Assembly (NCBI GenBank): GCA_016710325.1
Contig: JADJXK010000002.1
Span: 5,580,001 to 5,644,000, forward strand
Source of the DNA: Candidatus Leptofilum proximum
GTDB taxonomy: Bacteria > Chloroflexota > Anaerolineae > Promineifilales > Promineifilaceae
Direction of reading: 5' to 3'
DNA: 64,000 nucleotides
The notes under the pieces are model-generated. The model saw nothing but the letters and a program-made list of their open reading frames with translations. It did no database searches and was not told the origin of the DNA. Positions 17,759 through 25,134 of this stretch are shown here, in pieces. Numbering within the stretch: position 1 is the stretch's first letter; each line of letters begins with the position of its first letter. A program made the translations under genes and the position numbers.

Positions 17759-18252
17759 GCACGGGGGATGAGCGCCAGCAGGTACGTCTGGTTGAAGTGT
17801 TGTATGGCAATACCTGGCGGCGCTTCCTGACCAACGAACTCGACCCGGAGCAGCTACCGGCTCGTTACCTGGTCGCCCTCTACTATCGTCGCTGGACGAT
17901 TGAACGCGCCTATGCCAGCATCAAGCGGTTGCTTGGTTTGGCCTACTTCTGGTGTGGTTCTCAGAACGCGGTTGAACTGCAACTCTGGTCTACCTGGATT
18001 GTCTATACCGTGTTAATTGACCTCTGTGACGAGGTCGCCGGATTGTTAAAGTTGCCGTTTGAGCGTATCTCAGTTGAGATGGTATTCCGCTCAATTTACT
18101 ATTACATCAAAGCCATTGAGCGAGGCGATGACCGCTCTCTGCCAGAGTATTTGGCAGACCGCTGTATCGACTTGGGTGTTGTGAAACGAAAGCGAAAAAA
18201 CGAGGCATCTGTGTTTGAATCATGGCCCTTGACAATTGCCTCAAACCCTTAA
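17734..18252 (+). CDS. IS4-family transposase, C-terminal part
   Basis: 172 residues from an in-frame TTG, although translation probably depends on a frameshift from the preceding ORF. It has the IS4 YREK signature YRRWTIERAYASIK, which supplies the third catalytic residue (Glu). The combined length of about 450 aa is normal for IS4 transposases. Confidence 0.82.
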   Translation: MRDTIVWIGTGDERQQVRLVEVLYGNTWRRFLTNELDPEQLPARYLVALYYRRWTIERAYASIKRLLGLAYFWCGSQNAVELQLWSTWIVYTVLIDLCDEVAGLLKLPFERISVEMVFRSIYYYIKAIERGDDRSLPEYLADRCIDLGVVKRKRKNEASVFESWPLTIASNP

Positions 18253-18265
18253 CTTGTAACCAATG

Positions 18266-18274
18266 CCCTAAGGC
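18266..18274. repeat. Right 9-bp target-site duplication of the IS4-family element
   Basis: CCCTAAGGC, matching 16851-16859. Confidence 0.9.
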
Positions 18275-18985
18275 GATATCCTTGGGTTTCAGAGTTTGGA
18301 AGCCCAGGTTCACCGGCTGCGTGAGCTGCCGATCGACCCGCTGGCACAGTTCTTGCTCCAGCGCTTGAAGAGCGCCCAGGCCATACAAGGATTGAATGGT
18401 GCGCAGCTCTATTAAATGTTTGAGCGCCTGCTCCGTCTTCCCAGCGATCACTTTTTCTGAGTTTTCCGGCAGAGTGCGGGCCATTTTATACCGAATTTTG
18501 GGCGTGATGAGGCTCACATCTACCGTGTAAGAAACTTTCCAGCTGATCGTCACCGGGATGCCATCGGCCGTACGCACACTCTTCAGCTCCCCCTTGGCCG
18601 TTTGTGACTTCTTGGGAATTCGGCCGCGAACCTCTTCATACCATTTAAGCCGCACGTAATGCGGATCATTAATGGCCAGGAGGGTCCGGCCAAACGGAAT
18701 CCAGTTCGGTGCATGGTGAGCGTTGTGGTGGCGTACCGAGTCGGGGTCTGGCCCAACGGCAAAGCGGATGAAGCTGTTGTTGAACCGGTTAAAGATAACC
18801 CCCACTTCCATCTCATCCACCAGTGCGCCTTTGCGAAAAGAGATGTACAAAGCGACCGCCAGTAGAAGAACAAGCAAGAGAAGAATGATAATGCCGGCGA
18901 TGGCAAACGCCTGATAAGCGGCCACTGTGGCAAATCCAAGGAACAATATCATCATGGCAAAGACAATGGGCTGCCTGAGATTCAT
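18266..18985 (-). pseudogene. 5' part of SPFH/band-7 domain protein gene, truncated by IS insertion
   Basis: 240 codons of a stomatin/prohibitin-like protein. Two hydrophobic segments (about 7-26 and 28-48) precede the SPFH domain (FNRFNNSFIRFAVG; VRTADGIPVTISWKVSYTVD). A strong GGGAGG site precedes the ATG at 18985. The restored gene would encode 309 aa. As it stands, translation runs past the insertion into the IS and stops at 18107, adding about 50 foreign residues. SPFH proteins scaffold membrane microdomains; loss of the conserved tail probably impairs oligomerisation (inference). Confidence 0.85.
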
Positions 18986-19140
18986 ACTACCTCCCTGTGT
19001 GGAACAATTAGTTGAAAAACGCGTGTGGGCATTGTAAACGCCACAAGTTGAAAATCCAAGCGTTTGTCAGGTTTGTCAGGAAGTTGTTGTTTTGGGGAAG
19101 GGGATCAGGTGCCAGGCAATAACAAATTTTGCCAAAGTGG

Positions 19141-19169
19141 TTGACAAAGCAGGGTGATTAGATTATCAT
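19141..19169 (+). promoter_or_regulatory. Predicted sigma70 promoter
   Basis: TTGACA at 19141-19146, 17-bp spacer, TATCAT at 19164-19169. The -10 lies inside the first palindromic operator. Confidence 0.7.
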
Positions 19170-19213
19170 CTAACACATTAGACAATCATCTAACAGATTA
19201 GATGCTGATCTAA
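19158..19213. promoter_or_regulatory. Array of three TTAGAY-N4-ATCTAA operators
   Basis: Three 16-bp palindromes, TTAGATTATCATCTAA (19158-19173), TTAGACAATCATCTAA (19178-19193) and TTAGATGCTGATCTAA (19198-19213), start exactly 20 bp apart. The outer two have perfect 6-bp arms; the middle has one mismatch. The first covers the -10 box, so a dimeric repressor bound here would block transcription of the downstream SRPBCC-PDZ-DinB gene. The regulator is not identified. Confidence 0.75.
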
Positions 19214-19314
19214 TTACCGATTTTATCAAACTGGTCCCTTTTGACCAACAATTCGCCGAAGCGCAACACAGCCAGAACAGCAGCGGCATCCGCCACGTGC
19301 GGTAGGAGGCAGCG

Positions 19315-19404
19315 ATGAATACGCTTATTCACCCCGATACCTTGTATGAAATCAATCGTCTGTATCAACAGGAACGCCTGGCCAACGGCCAGCCCAAGAA
19401 GTAG
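19315..19404 (+). CDS. Small ORF, 29 aa, of unknown function
   Basis: ATG at 19315 follows an AGGAGG site (19304-19309) at ideal spacing. The peptide starts MNTLIHPDTLYEINRLYQQE and ends GQPKK. Its stop codon abuts the ribosome site of the next gene, so it could be a translationally coupled leader peptide. I do not recognise a family. Confidence 0.45.
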   Translation: MNTLIHPDTLYEINRLYQQERLANGQPKK

Positions 19405-19416
19405 GTGGAGGATAAA

Positions 19417-20628
19417 ATGGGACATTCAACAGAAATGACGTTTTGTAAAGAGGTAGATGCCGCGCCAACGGCCGTTTATTACGCGCTCACCAACGGCGCC
19501 GCCATGCGGGAATGGCTGAGCAACAACTCCCAGGTGGCGACACGAGTCGGGGGGCGCATTTACCTGTACTGGCAGCAAGGATACTACGCCAGCGGCGAGT
19601 TTAAGGAGCTGGTGCCCAATGAGAAGGTGGTGTATTCGTGGCAGGGCAAGGGGGATACGGCCGTTTCCACCGTCACCATCAACCTCTCTCCCACCGACAG
19701 CGGCACGCAGGTGGAGCTGATCCACAGTGACCTGCCCGCCGGGGAAGACACAGCTGAGATGCGCCAGACCTTGAAAGAAAGCTGGGAAGCGGGGCTGGCC
19801 AACTTGAAGTCGGTTTTGGAAACCGGGCTGGACAAGCGAATCTACGACCAGGCATTTTTGGGCATTCTGATTAATCAGCAGCTTAATGCGGAACAGATGG
19901 CCGAGCGCGGCCTGGAAGCAGAGGGTGGTATCAGCATTTCGGGCACGATGGCCAATACGGGGGCGGCTGCGGCTGGTTTGCAGGCCAACGACGTGATTGT
20001 GGACATGGGTGGCAACGCTACCAAGGACTTCCCTTCGCTGCAGGCGGCGATACGGCCGTATCGCCCCGGCGATTCTGTCAAGGTCTCATACTACCGCGAC
20101 GGTGAACGGCAGCAAACCCTGATGTCTCTTTCCACGCGCCCGGTACCCGACGTTCCGCCCACTGCGGCCGGTCTGGCCGAGGCCTTGCGCCAGGCGTATG
20201 AACAGCTGGACAAGGAGCTTGACGAGGTGCTGGCCGGGGCTACCGAAGCCGAGGCCGAGTTCCGGCCCAGTGAGGGCAGCTGGAATGCCAAGGAACTGTT
20301 GGGCCATCTGATTACCACGGAGCGAGGCTACCAGATGGGGGTTGCCACGCAAATCACCGATGGCGTGTTGGATGGGTTCCCCAACAATCCCACGCCCTGG
20401 ATGCAGGCGGTGACCGCGGTTTATACCACGCTGCCGGAAATTGTGAGCCTGTGGAAACGCTCCGAGGCGGAAACGGTGGCGCTGCTGTCGCTGCTGCCAG
20501 ACTCGTTTGTGGCGCGCAAGACGACTTACCTCAACACGGGCATTGGGTTTTTGCAGGGGCTGGTGGGCCATACGCGGAATCACATTGCCGAAATAAAGGG
20601 GCTGCTGGAGGCGGCCCGGCAGGCATAA
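19417..20628 (+). CDS. SRPBCC (AHSA1-type) - PDZ - DinB three-domain fusion protein
   Basis: A 403-aa cytoplasmic protein. Residues about 1-140 form an AHSA1/START-like SRPBCC domain (EVDAAPTAVYYALTN; GGRIYLYWQQGYYASGEFKEL). Residues about 150-245 resemble a PDZ domain (GISISGTMANTGAAAAGLQ; DVIVDMGG). Residues about 260-400 are DinB-like, with His residues in ELLGHLITTERGY and LVGHTRNHIAEIKGLL at metal-site positions. The ATG at 19417 is preceded by GGTGGAGG; a GTG four codons upstream is possible. Separately these domains bind hydrophobic ligands, peptides and divalent metal; the combined role is unknown. Confidence 0.8.
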   Translation: MGHSTEMTFCKEVDAAPTAVYYALTNGAAMREWLSNNSQVATRVGGRIYLYWQQGYYASGEFKELVPNEKVVYSWQGKGDTAVSTVTINLSPTDSGTQVELIHSDLPAGEDTAEMRQTLKESWEAGLANLKSVLETGLDKRIYDQAFLGILINQQLNAEQMAERGLEAEGGISISGTMANTGAAAAGLQANDVIVDMGGNATKDFPSLQAAIRPYRPGDSVKVSYYRDGERQQTLMSLSTRPVPDVPPTAAGLAEALRQAYEQLDKELDEVLAGATEAEAEFRPSEGSWNAKELLGHLITTERGYQMGVATQITDGVLDGFPNNPTPWMQAVTAVYTTLPEIVSLWKRSEAETVALLSLLPDSFVARKTTYLNTGIGFLQGLVGHTRNHIAEIKGLLEAARQA

Positions 20629-20690
20629 GGTTTTGGTGACGGCCGTTTGCCCTGGCTGCGGGCGTCACCATTGTACTGGGAGAATTTGTT

Positions 20691-21242
20691 ATGGAAGAAC
20701 CACGCAACATAAAAATCATTGAGCCGTTTATCGTGCTGGTTGTGATTGCCGGGGCCATTGTTTACCTGCTGAACGTGTTTAACAGCGGCAGCTGGCTCTG
20801 GTTCCAGGGCAAGGCGACGGTGCTGGAGCCGCCCACGCGCATTGTGATCATCAACGATGGCGAAGCGGTGGTTTTGCAGCCGGGGTCAGACTACTTTAAC
20901 GAACTGTCGGAGGCGGCCGTTCAGGCCCTGAGCAAGTTTGGCAACACCGATCTGGTGAGCATTGGCCTGTCGGAGCAGACGCTGACCGACTATGCGGAGA
21001 ACTCGCTGGTGGTGGAGCTGTACTTCGACAAGCCGCTTCAGTTCAACACGCTGGCGCGAACGGGCGAACCGACGCAGCTGCTGATTCCCGTCGACGGCCG
21101 TCATGCAGCAGGTGGCTACGTGTTCCGCGGTGCGCAGGGTGAATGGTGGTTTGGCGCCGTGCGCATGGCCGATCCGTCCCCGCTGTATGTTGTTTTGCAG
21201 CAGATGGGGTATCAAGCGGCCGTATTTCAATCGGCTGGTTAG
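20691..21242 (+). CDS. Membrane-anchored protein of unknown function
   Basis: 183 aa with a GGGAG ribosome site. One N-terminal membrane segment (about residues 10-27, EPFIVLVVIAGAIVYLLNVF) suggests an outward-facing soluble domain of about 155 residues that I do not recognise. The C-terminal part has a beta-rich pattern (YVFRGAQGEWWFGAVRM). Same direction as its neighbours and 62 nt downstream of the fusion gene. Confidence 0.75.
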   Translation: MEEPRNIKIIEPFIVLVVIAGAIVYLLNVFNSGSWLWFQGKATVLEPPTRIVIINDGEAVVLQPGSDYFNELSEAAVQALSKFGNTDLVSIGLSEQTLTDYAENSLVVELYFDKPLQFNTLARTGEPTQLLIPVDGRHAAGGYVFRGAQGEWWFGAVRMADPSPLYVVLQQMGYQAAVFQSAG

Positions 21243-21268
21243 AAGATTCGTTTTTACAAGGAGATCCG

Positions 21269-21361
21269 ATGTCTGCTGAAAAAGAAAGTGCTGCAAAAAC
21301 GGCCGAATCTGCCGAAAAACAAACCAGTTGGCTCATTCAGTGGTACATTACTATTCCTTAA
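21269..21361 (+). CDS. Small ORF, 30 aa
   Basis: ATG at 21269 with AAGGAG ideally placed upstream. The peptide has a charged Ala/Glu/Lys-rich N-terminus and a hydrophobic end (SWLIQWYITIP). It follows the membrane-anchored protein by 26 nt. Either a genuine micro-protein or a truncated gene; no family recognised. Confidence 0.4.
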   Translation: MSAEKESAAKTAESAEKQTSWLIQWYITIP

Positions 21362-21402
21362 GATGTTTGATTTGAGGCTTTCTGGGATTTTATAGAGTGT
21401 GT

Positions 21403-21444
21403 CGTGAAACGTGAATTCTCTCTGGTCACGTTTCACGTTTCACG
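21403..21444. repeat. Tandem-word hairpin, GTGAAACGTGA family, copy 2
   Basis: CGTGAAACGTGA (21403-21414) faces TCACGTTTCACGTTTCACG (21426-21444). A 21-nt stretch at 21417-21437 is the exact reverse complement of 55737-55757 in copy 4, spacer bases included. Confidence 0.85.
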
Positions 21445-21496
21445 AATTGTCATCTCCCTGGATTCCTGAAGTCCCTAATTTGAAAAGGAGTGTGTG

Positions 21497-22126
21497 ATGT
21501 CTCAGCTGAAACTTGAAACCCGCCAGGTGGGGCCGTGGGAGATGAACACCTACGCCCTCATTTGCCCGGAAACAAACCAGAGCGTCCTCATTGACCCTGG
21601 CGACGATCCGGAAATTTTGCAGGAGATGCTGGGTGACAGCCAGCCGGTGGCCATCTTGCTCACCCACACCCACGTGGACCACATCGGCGCGCTGCCGGAC
21701 ATGCGCCAGGCGCTGGGCGTGCCGGTGTTGGGCAACGACGGCCCGCACGAGCCAGGCGGCAAAGATATTGAGGCCGACCGTTGGCTGCGCGATGGCGACA
21801 CGGTGACCGTTGGCGAGCACACGCTGCGAGCCGTCTATGCGCCCGGCCACATTGGCGACCAGATCTGTTTTGTGCTGCAAGGCGACCACCGCGTGATTGT
21901 GGGCGATACCATTTTTGACGGTGGACCGGGGCGTACCTGGTCGGCCGAGGGATTTAAGACGACGCTGCAAACACTGCGGAACGTGGTGCTGCCCTGGCCG
22001 GATGACACGGTTTGTTATCCGGGGCACGGGCCGCACTTCCGCCTGGGCGACCGCCGGGCGCAGATCGAGGCCTTCCTGGTCAAAGATCACGGCGATTTTT
22101 TTGGCGATGCAACCTGGGAAATGTGA
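21497..22126 (+). CDS. MBL-fold metallo-hydrolase (glyoxalase II-like)
   Basis: A 209-aa metallo-beta-lactamase-fold hydrolase. THTHVDHIGALP is the HxHxDH zinc motif, with DPGDDP before it and the later metal ligands in APGHIGDQ, VGDTIFDGGPGRTW and YPGHGPH. The size and GHGPH end fit the small YcbL/GloB-like group, which hydrolyses thioesters such as S-lactoylglutathione; the substrate is not certain. I chose the ATG at 21497, 6 nt after AAAGGAG, over a GTG one codon upstream. Confidence 0.9.
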   Translation: MSQLKLETRQVGPWEMNTYALICPETNQSVLIDPGDDPEILQEMLGDSQPVAILLTHTHVDHIGALPDMRQALGVPVLGNDGPHEPGGKDIEADRWLRDGDTVTVGEHTLRAVYAPGHIGDQICFVLQGDHRVIVGDTIFDGGPGRTWSAEGFKTTLQTLRNVVLPWPDDTVCYPGHGPHFRLGDRRAQIEAFLVKDHGDFFGDATWEM

Positions 22127-22257
22127 TTTTTTTTAGCCAACATGCTTTCCTCTTCTCAGTGGAAGGATGGGAATCGGCCGTTACTATGAGTGAATGGGGT
22201 TTGGGTTTGGCCGGTTCCCGTCTTTCCTAACTCTTTAGTCTGGCAGCGGGAGGTTTT

Positions 22258-23757
22258 ATGACCAAATCTTTGGGGAATCCCACGGGGCAGCCAACCGGTA
22301 TGCGGGGGTTTGTGATTGTCTGGTTGGGTCAGGTTGTGTCTATGTTGGGCACAGGCATGACCAACTTCGCCATTTCCTTCTGGATTTTCCAGCAGACGGG
22401 TGAAGCCACGGCGCTGACCTGGGCGATCTTCTTTTTCATGGCGCCCAGCGTGTTGTTTAGCCCCATCGCCGGGGCGATTGTGGATCGATCCAACCGCAAA
22501 ATGGTGATGATCGTCAGCGATTTGCTGGCAGGCGTGGCCACCATCATTTTGCTGTCTCTGCTGGCGGCGGACAGCTTGCAAATCTGGCACATTTACCTGG
22601 CCAATTTGCTGGCGGGGGCGGCCAATGCTTTCCAGTTTCCGGCCTATTCCGCGGCGGTGACGATGATGCTGCCCAAGGCGCAGTACGGCCGTGCCGCGGG
22701 CATGCTCTCTCTGGCGGGATCGGCATCTGGCATTCTGGCGCCTGCTTTTGCCGGGGCGCTGTTGGGCCCGCTGGGATTGGTGGGCATCATGAGCATTGAT
22801 GTGGCCACTTTCCTTTTTGCCATTCTGGCCCTGTTCGTGGTGCATATCCCCCAGCCGGAAGTGACGCCGGAAGGTCGCACCGGGCAGGGCAGCCTGCTGC
22901 AGGAGTCGGCCTACGGCTTTCGCTACATTTTTGAACGGCCGAGTTTATTGGGCCTCCAGCTGGTCTTCTTTTGCATCAACTTCCTGGCCATGTTTGGTTT
23001 TGCCGTGATGGTGCCAATGATTCTGGCTCGCACCGGCAACAACGAGATTGCCCTGGCCAGCGTGCAGTCTCTGGGGGCCATTGGCGGCGTGCTGGGCGGC
23101 CTGCTGCTGAGCACCTGGGGCGGCCCCAAGCGCAAGGTGAACGGCGTGCTGTTGGGCATGGTGGCGGTGAGCATTTTTAGCCAGGCGCTGATGGGGGTGG
23201 GGCAGGGCGTGTTTATTTGGGCTACGGCCGCTTTTATGGGCCAGTTTATCATTCCCATCCTGAACGGCTCCAACCAGGCGATCTGGCAGGCCAAGGTGGC
23301 GCCGGATGTGCAGGGGCGTGTCTTTGCCGTGCGCCGCCTCATTGCCCAGGTGACGGCCCCCGTGGCCACGGCGCTGGCCGGGCCGCTGGCGGACAACGTC
23401 TTCGAACCGGCCCTGCAGCCTGGCGGCGTCCTGGCAGCCTCGTTTGGCTGGCTGGTGGGCACGGGCGCCGGTGCGGGCATGTCGCTGATGTTTGTCATTT
23501 CCGGTTTGATTGGTGTGGCTGTGGGGTTGGGCGGTTATTTGTTCCCGGCCATTCGCGATGCGGAAGAGCTGCTGCCGGATCATGAGGTGGTGGTGCAGAC
23601 GGCCGTACTCACCAAACGCCTCAACGAACTGACCCAGCAGCGGCAGGCACTGCGCCAGGCGCCGCCGTCGCCGCAAAACCAGGCAGCGCTCAAGGCCATC
23701 TCTCTAGAACTACGCCAGATTGGTGCCGACTATCCATCGACAATGCGCCGGCCATAA
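22258..23757 (+). CDS. MFS transporter (EntS/MFS_3-like exporter)
   Basis: A 499-aa major facilitator with about 12 membrane segments and a GGGAGG ribosome site. Recognisable pieces are GQVVSMLGTGMTNFAISFWIF at TM1 (key residues G, Q, S, G), the motif A-like loop GAIVDRSNRKMVM between TM2 and TM3, and AAGMLSLAGSASGILAPAFAG. A cytoplasmic tail of about 55 residues follows the last segment (LTKRLNELTQQRQAL), predicted helical. Related proteins export siderophores or drugs; substrate unknown. The ArsR-type regulator downstream may control it. Confidence 0.88.
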   Translation: MTKSLGNPTGQPTGMRGFVIVWLGQVVSMLGTGMTNFAISFWIFQQTGEATALTWAIFFFMAPSVLFSPIAGAIVDRSNRKMVMIVSDLLAGVATIILLSLLAADSLQIWHIYLANLLAGAANAFQFPAYSAAVTMMLPKAQYGRAAGMLSLAGSASGILAPAFAGALLGPLGLVGIMSIDVATFLFAILALFVVHIPQPEVTPEGRTGQGSLLQESAYGFRYIFERPSLLGLQLVFFCINFLAMFGFAVMVPMILARTGNNEIALASVQSLGAIGGVLGGLLLSTWGGPKRKVNGVLLGMVAVSIFSQALMGVGQGVFIWATAAFMGQFIIPILNGSNQAIWQAKVAPDVQGRVFAVRRLIAQVTAPVATALAGPLADNVFEPALQPGGVLAASFGWLVGTGAGAGMSLMFVISGLIGVAVGLGGYLFPAIRDAEELLPDHEVVVQTAVLTKRLNELTQQRQALRQAPPSPQNQAALKAISLELRQIGADYPSTMRRP

Positions 23758-23815
23758 GGTGCCTGGCGCATGAATTTTGCACCGAGACGCCTATCTGGTT
23801 TATAAATATACCAAT

Positions 23816-23873
23816 GTCATTCCCGCGAAAGCGGGAATCCAGAAAATGGATGGCTGCCTTCGCAGGCATGACA
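23816..23873. repeat. Double inverted repeat of the ATTCCCGC family, copy 3
   Basis: GTCATTCCCGCGAAAGCGGG followed by a second hairpin, TGCCTTCGCAGGCA, and ATGAC. Inverted relative to the copy at 16545. Confidence 0.8.
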
Positions 23874-23931
23874 ACAGCATGAGCTACTTTTGAAACAGTC
23901 AAATGAGTATAAGCGCAGGAAATAAATTGTA

Positions 23932-25023
23932 ATGGGTATGACACCGCAGTTAACTTGGGACATCGGCACAGCATATGATCTCTTCACCAGCCTTAATGTG
24001 ATCCACGATCCGGCCCGGTATGGCCTTAGAGGCTCATGGGCCGCCGGGGTCAGATCGCGCCTGCCGGCAGAGCAGCGCGAATTTTTACAGGACGCGACCG
24101 AACATCACTATTTTTGGGCGATTCCCTGGCTGGCCAGCCAGAGCGGCCGTAAGGATGGTGAGACCATCCTGAAAAAGCTGGCAGCCATTCCGGCCGAGCA
24201 GAGAGCGCAAGAGGTTGCATCACACCATATGGGGCAGCCTTTTCAGGCGCTGTTGTTTCGGGTGGCTGAGCAGGGTTCCTGGGACGCCGAAGACAAAAAT
24301 ACGCTGCGCGACCTGTACCAGAAGATGTACAAGGAAGAAACCGGCAAGGCTAAGAAGGTTGCCGAGGAGGAGCTGAAAGGCACGCTCAACGTGTGGGCCA
24401 ATTCCGCCGAATACAGCGAAAAGATGCTGAACGCCCTGCAGGTTTATTATGACGTTTTTTTCAAAGAGGAAGAGGCGCGCATCTTAAAGCCGCTGCAAGC
24501 CCGGGTAAATGAAGCCAGGGAGCTGGCCGAAAAGCTGCCTTTACCGGAACTGCTCAACGAGCTGTCTCAGGGGCTGCGCTTTGAGTTTGACCAGACGGAG
24601 GAGATGGAAGAGCTGGTGATGATTCCTTCATTCTGGACCACGCCGCTGTCCCTGTTCACGTCGTTTTCGGAGGACAAAAAGCGCTGGCTGTTTCTGTTTG
24701 GCGGCCGTCCCGACGATGTGTCATTGGTGCCTGGCGAGGTGGTTCCCGAACTGCTGTACCAGATGCTTAAGGCATTGGCCGATCCCACCCGCCTGCGTAT
24801 TTTGCGCTACCTCTCGGAAGAGCCGCTGACCCCGGCGGAGCTGGCCCGGCGGCTGCGCCTGCGTCCGCCGACGGTGATACACCATTTGGATGCCCTGCGT
24901 TTAGCCCGGCTGGTGCACGTGACGTTGAGTGTAAACGGCCGTCGCTACGAAGCCCGCCACGAAGCCATCAACACCGTCTGCACCATGCTGGAAGGCTTCC
25001 TGGCTGGCGAAAACTTCACCTAA
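23932..25023 (+). CDS. ArsR-family winged-helix regulator with long N-terminal domain
   Basis: 363 aa. The C-terminal 85 residues are an ArsR/SmtB winged helix (MLKALADPTRLRILRYLSEE; LTPAELARRLRLRPPTVIHHLDALRLARLV), with the recognition helix at about 313-330. The first 270 residues are mostly helical and charged and are not a standard metal-binding ArsR sensor; they may bind a ligand or mediate dimerisation. No cysteine metal site is visible in the helix. Placed behind the MFS exporter, it may regulate it (inference). A terminator follows. Confidence 0.82.
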   Translation: MGMTPQLTWDIGTAYDLFTSLNVIHDPARYGLRGSWAAGVRSRLPAEQREFLQDATEHHYFWAIPWLASQSGRKDGETILKKLAAIPAEQRAQEVASHHMGQPFQALLFRVAEQGSWDAEDKNTLRDLYQKMYKEETGKAKKVAEEELKGTLNVWANSAEYSEKMLNALQVYYDVFFKEEEARILKPLQARVNEARELAEKLPLPELLNELSQGLRFEFDQTEEMEELVMIPSFWTTPLSLFTSFSEDKKRWLFLFGGRPDDVSLVPGEVVPELLYQMLKALADPTRLRILRYLSEEPLTPAELARRLRLRPPTVIHHLDALRLARLVHVTLSVNGRRYEARHEAINTVCTMLEGFLAGENFT

Positions 25024-25077
25024 AAACAAAAAAAAGCGCCAGCTTGAGAAGCTGACGCAATCTATACCTGCATTTTC

Positions 25078-25110
25078 AGATAGGGCCAATCTTAAGGATT
25101 GGCCCTATCT
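25078..25110. terminator. Bidirectional hairpin terminator between convergent genes
   Basis: A perfect 14-bp stem, AGATAGGGCCAATC and GATTGGCCCTATCT (25078-25091 and 25097-25110), with a 5-nt loop between the ArsR-type gene and the pilin cluster. A second hairpin, GCGCCAGCTT/AAGCTGACGC, precedes it at about 25036-25059 after an A-rich stretch. Confidence 0.85.
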
Positions 25111-25134
25111 CATTCTGTAAATTTTAGGCGGCCA

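Larger units (their letters stand above)
16860..18265 (+). mobile_element. IS4-family insertion sequence, 1406 bp
   Basis: The element is bounded by imperfect terminal inverted repeats beginning CAT..GTTACAAGTTAAG at both ends (left from 16860, right as complement from 18265) with further matches out to about 35 nt. A 9-bp duplication, CCCTAAGGC, flanks it. It carries a DDE transposase split in two frames and interrupts an SPFH gene. It contains no ACGGCCGT palindrome, unlike the surrounding chromosome, as expected for recent arrival. Confidence 0.93.
18986..19314. other. Divergent intergenic region with promoter and operator array
   Basis: About 330 bp between the SPFH gene and a 29-codon ORF. 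The left part has no recognisable feature. From 19141 there is a plus-strand promoter and three 16-bp palindromes, listed separately. A stretch at 19201-19305 reads in one frame as a plausible peptide without a start codon (LITDFIKLVPFDQQFAEAQ) and may be a gene remnant. Confidence 0.5.

Noticed and set aside
19201..19305. Gene for an ArsR-type partner of the SRPBCC protein
   Set aside because: The frame has no start codon and no helix-turn-helix; at most a remnant.
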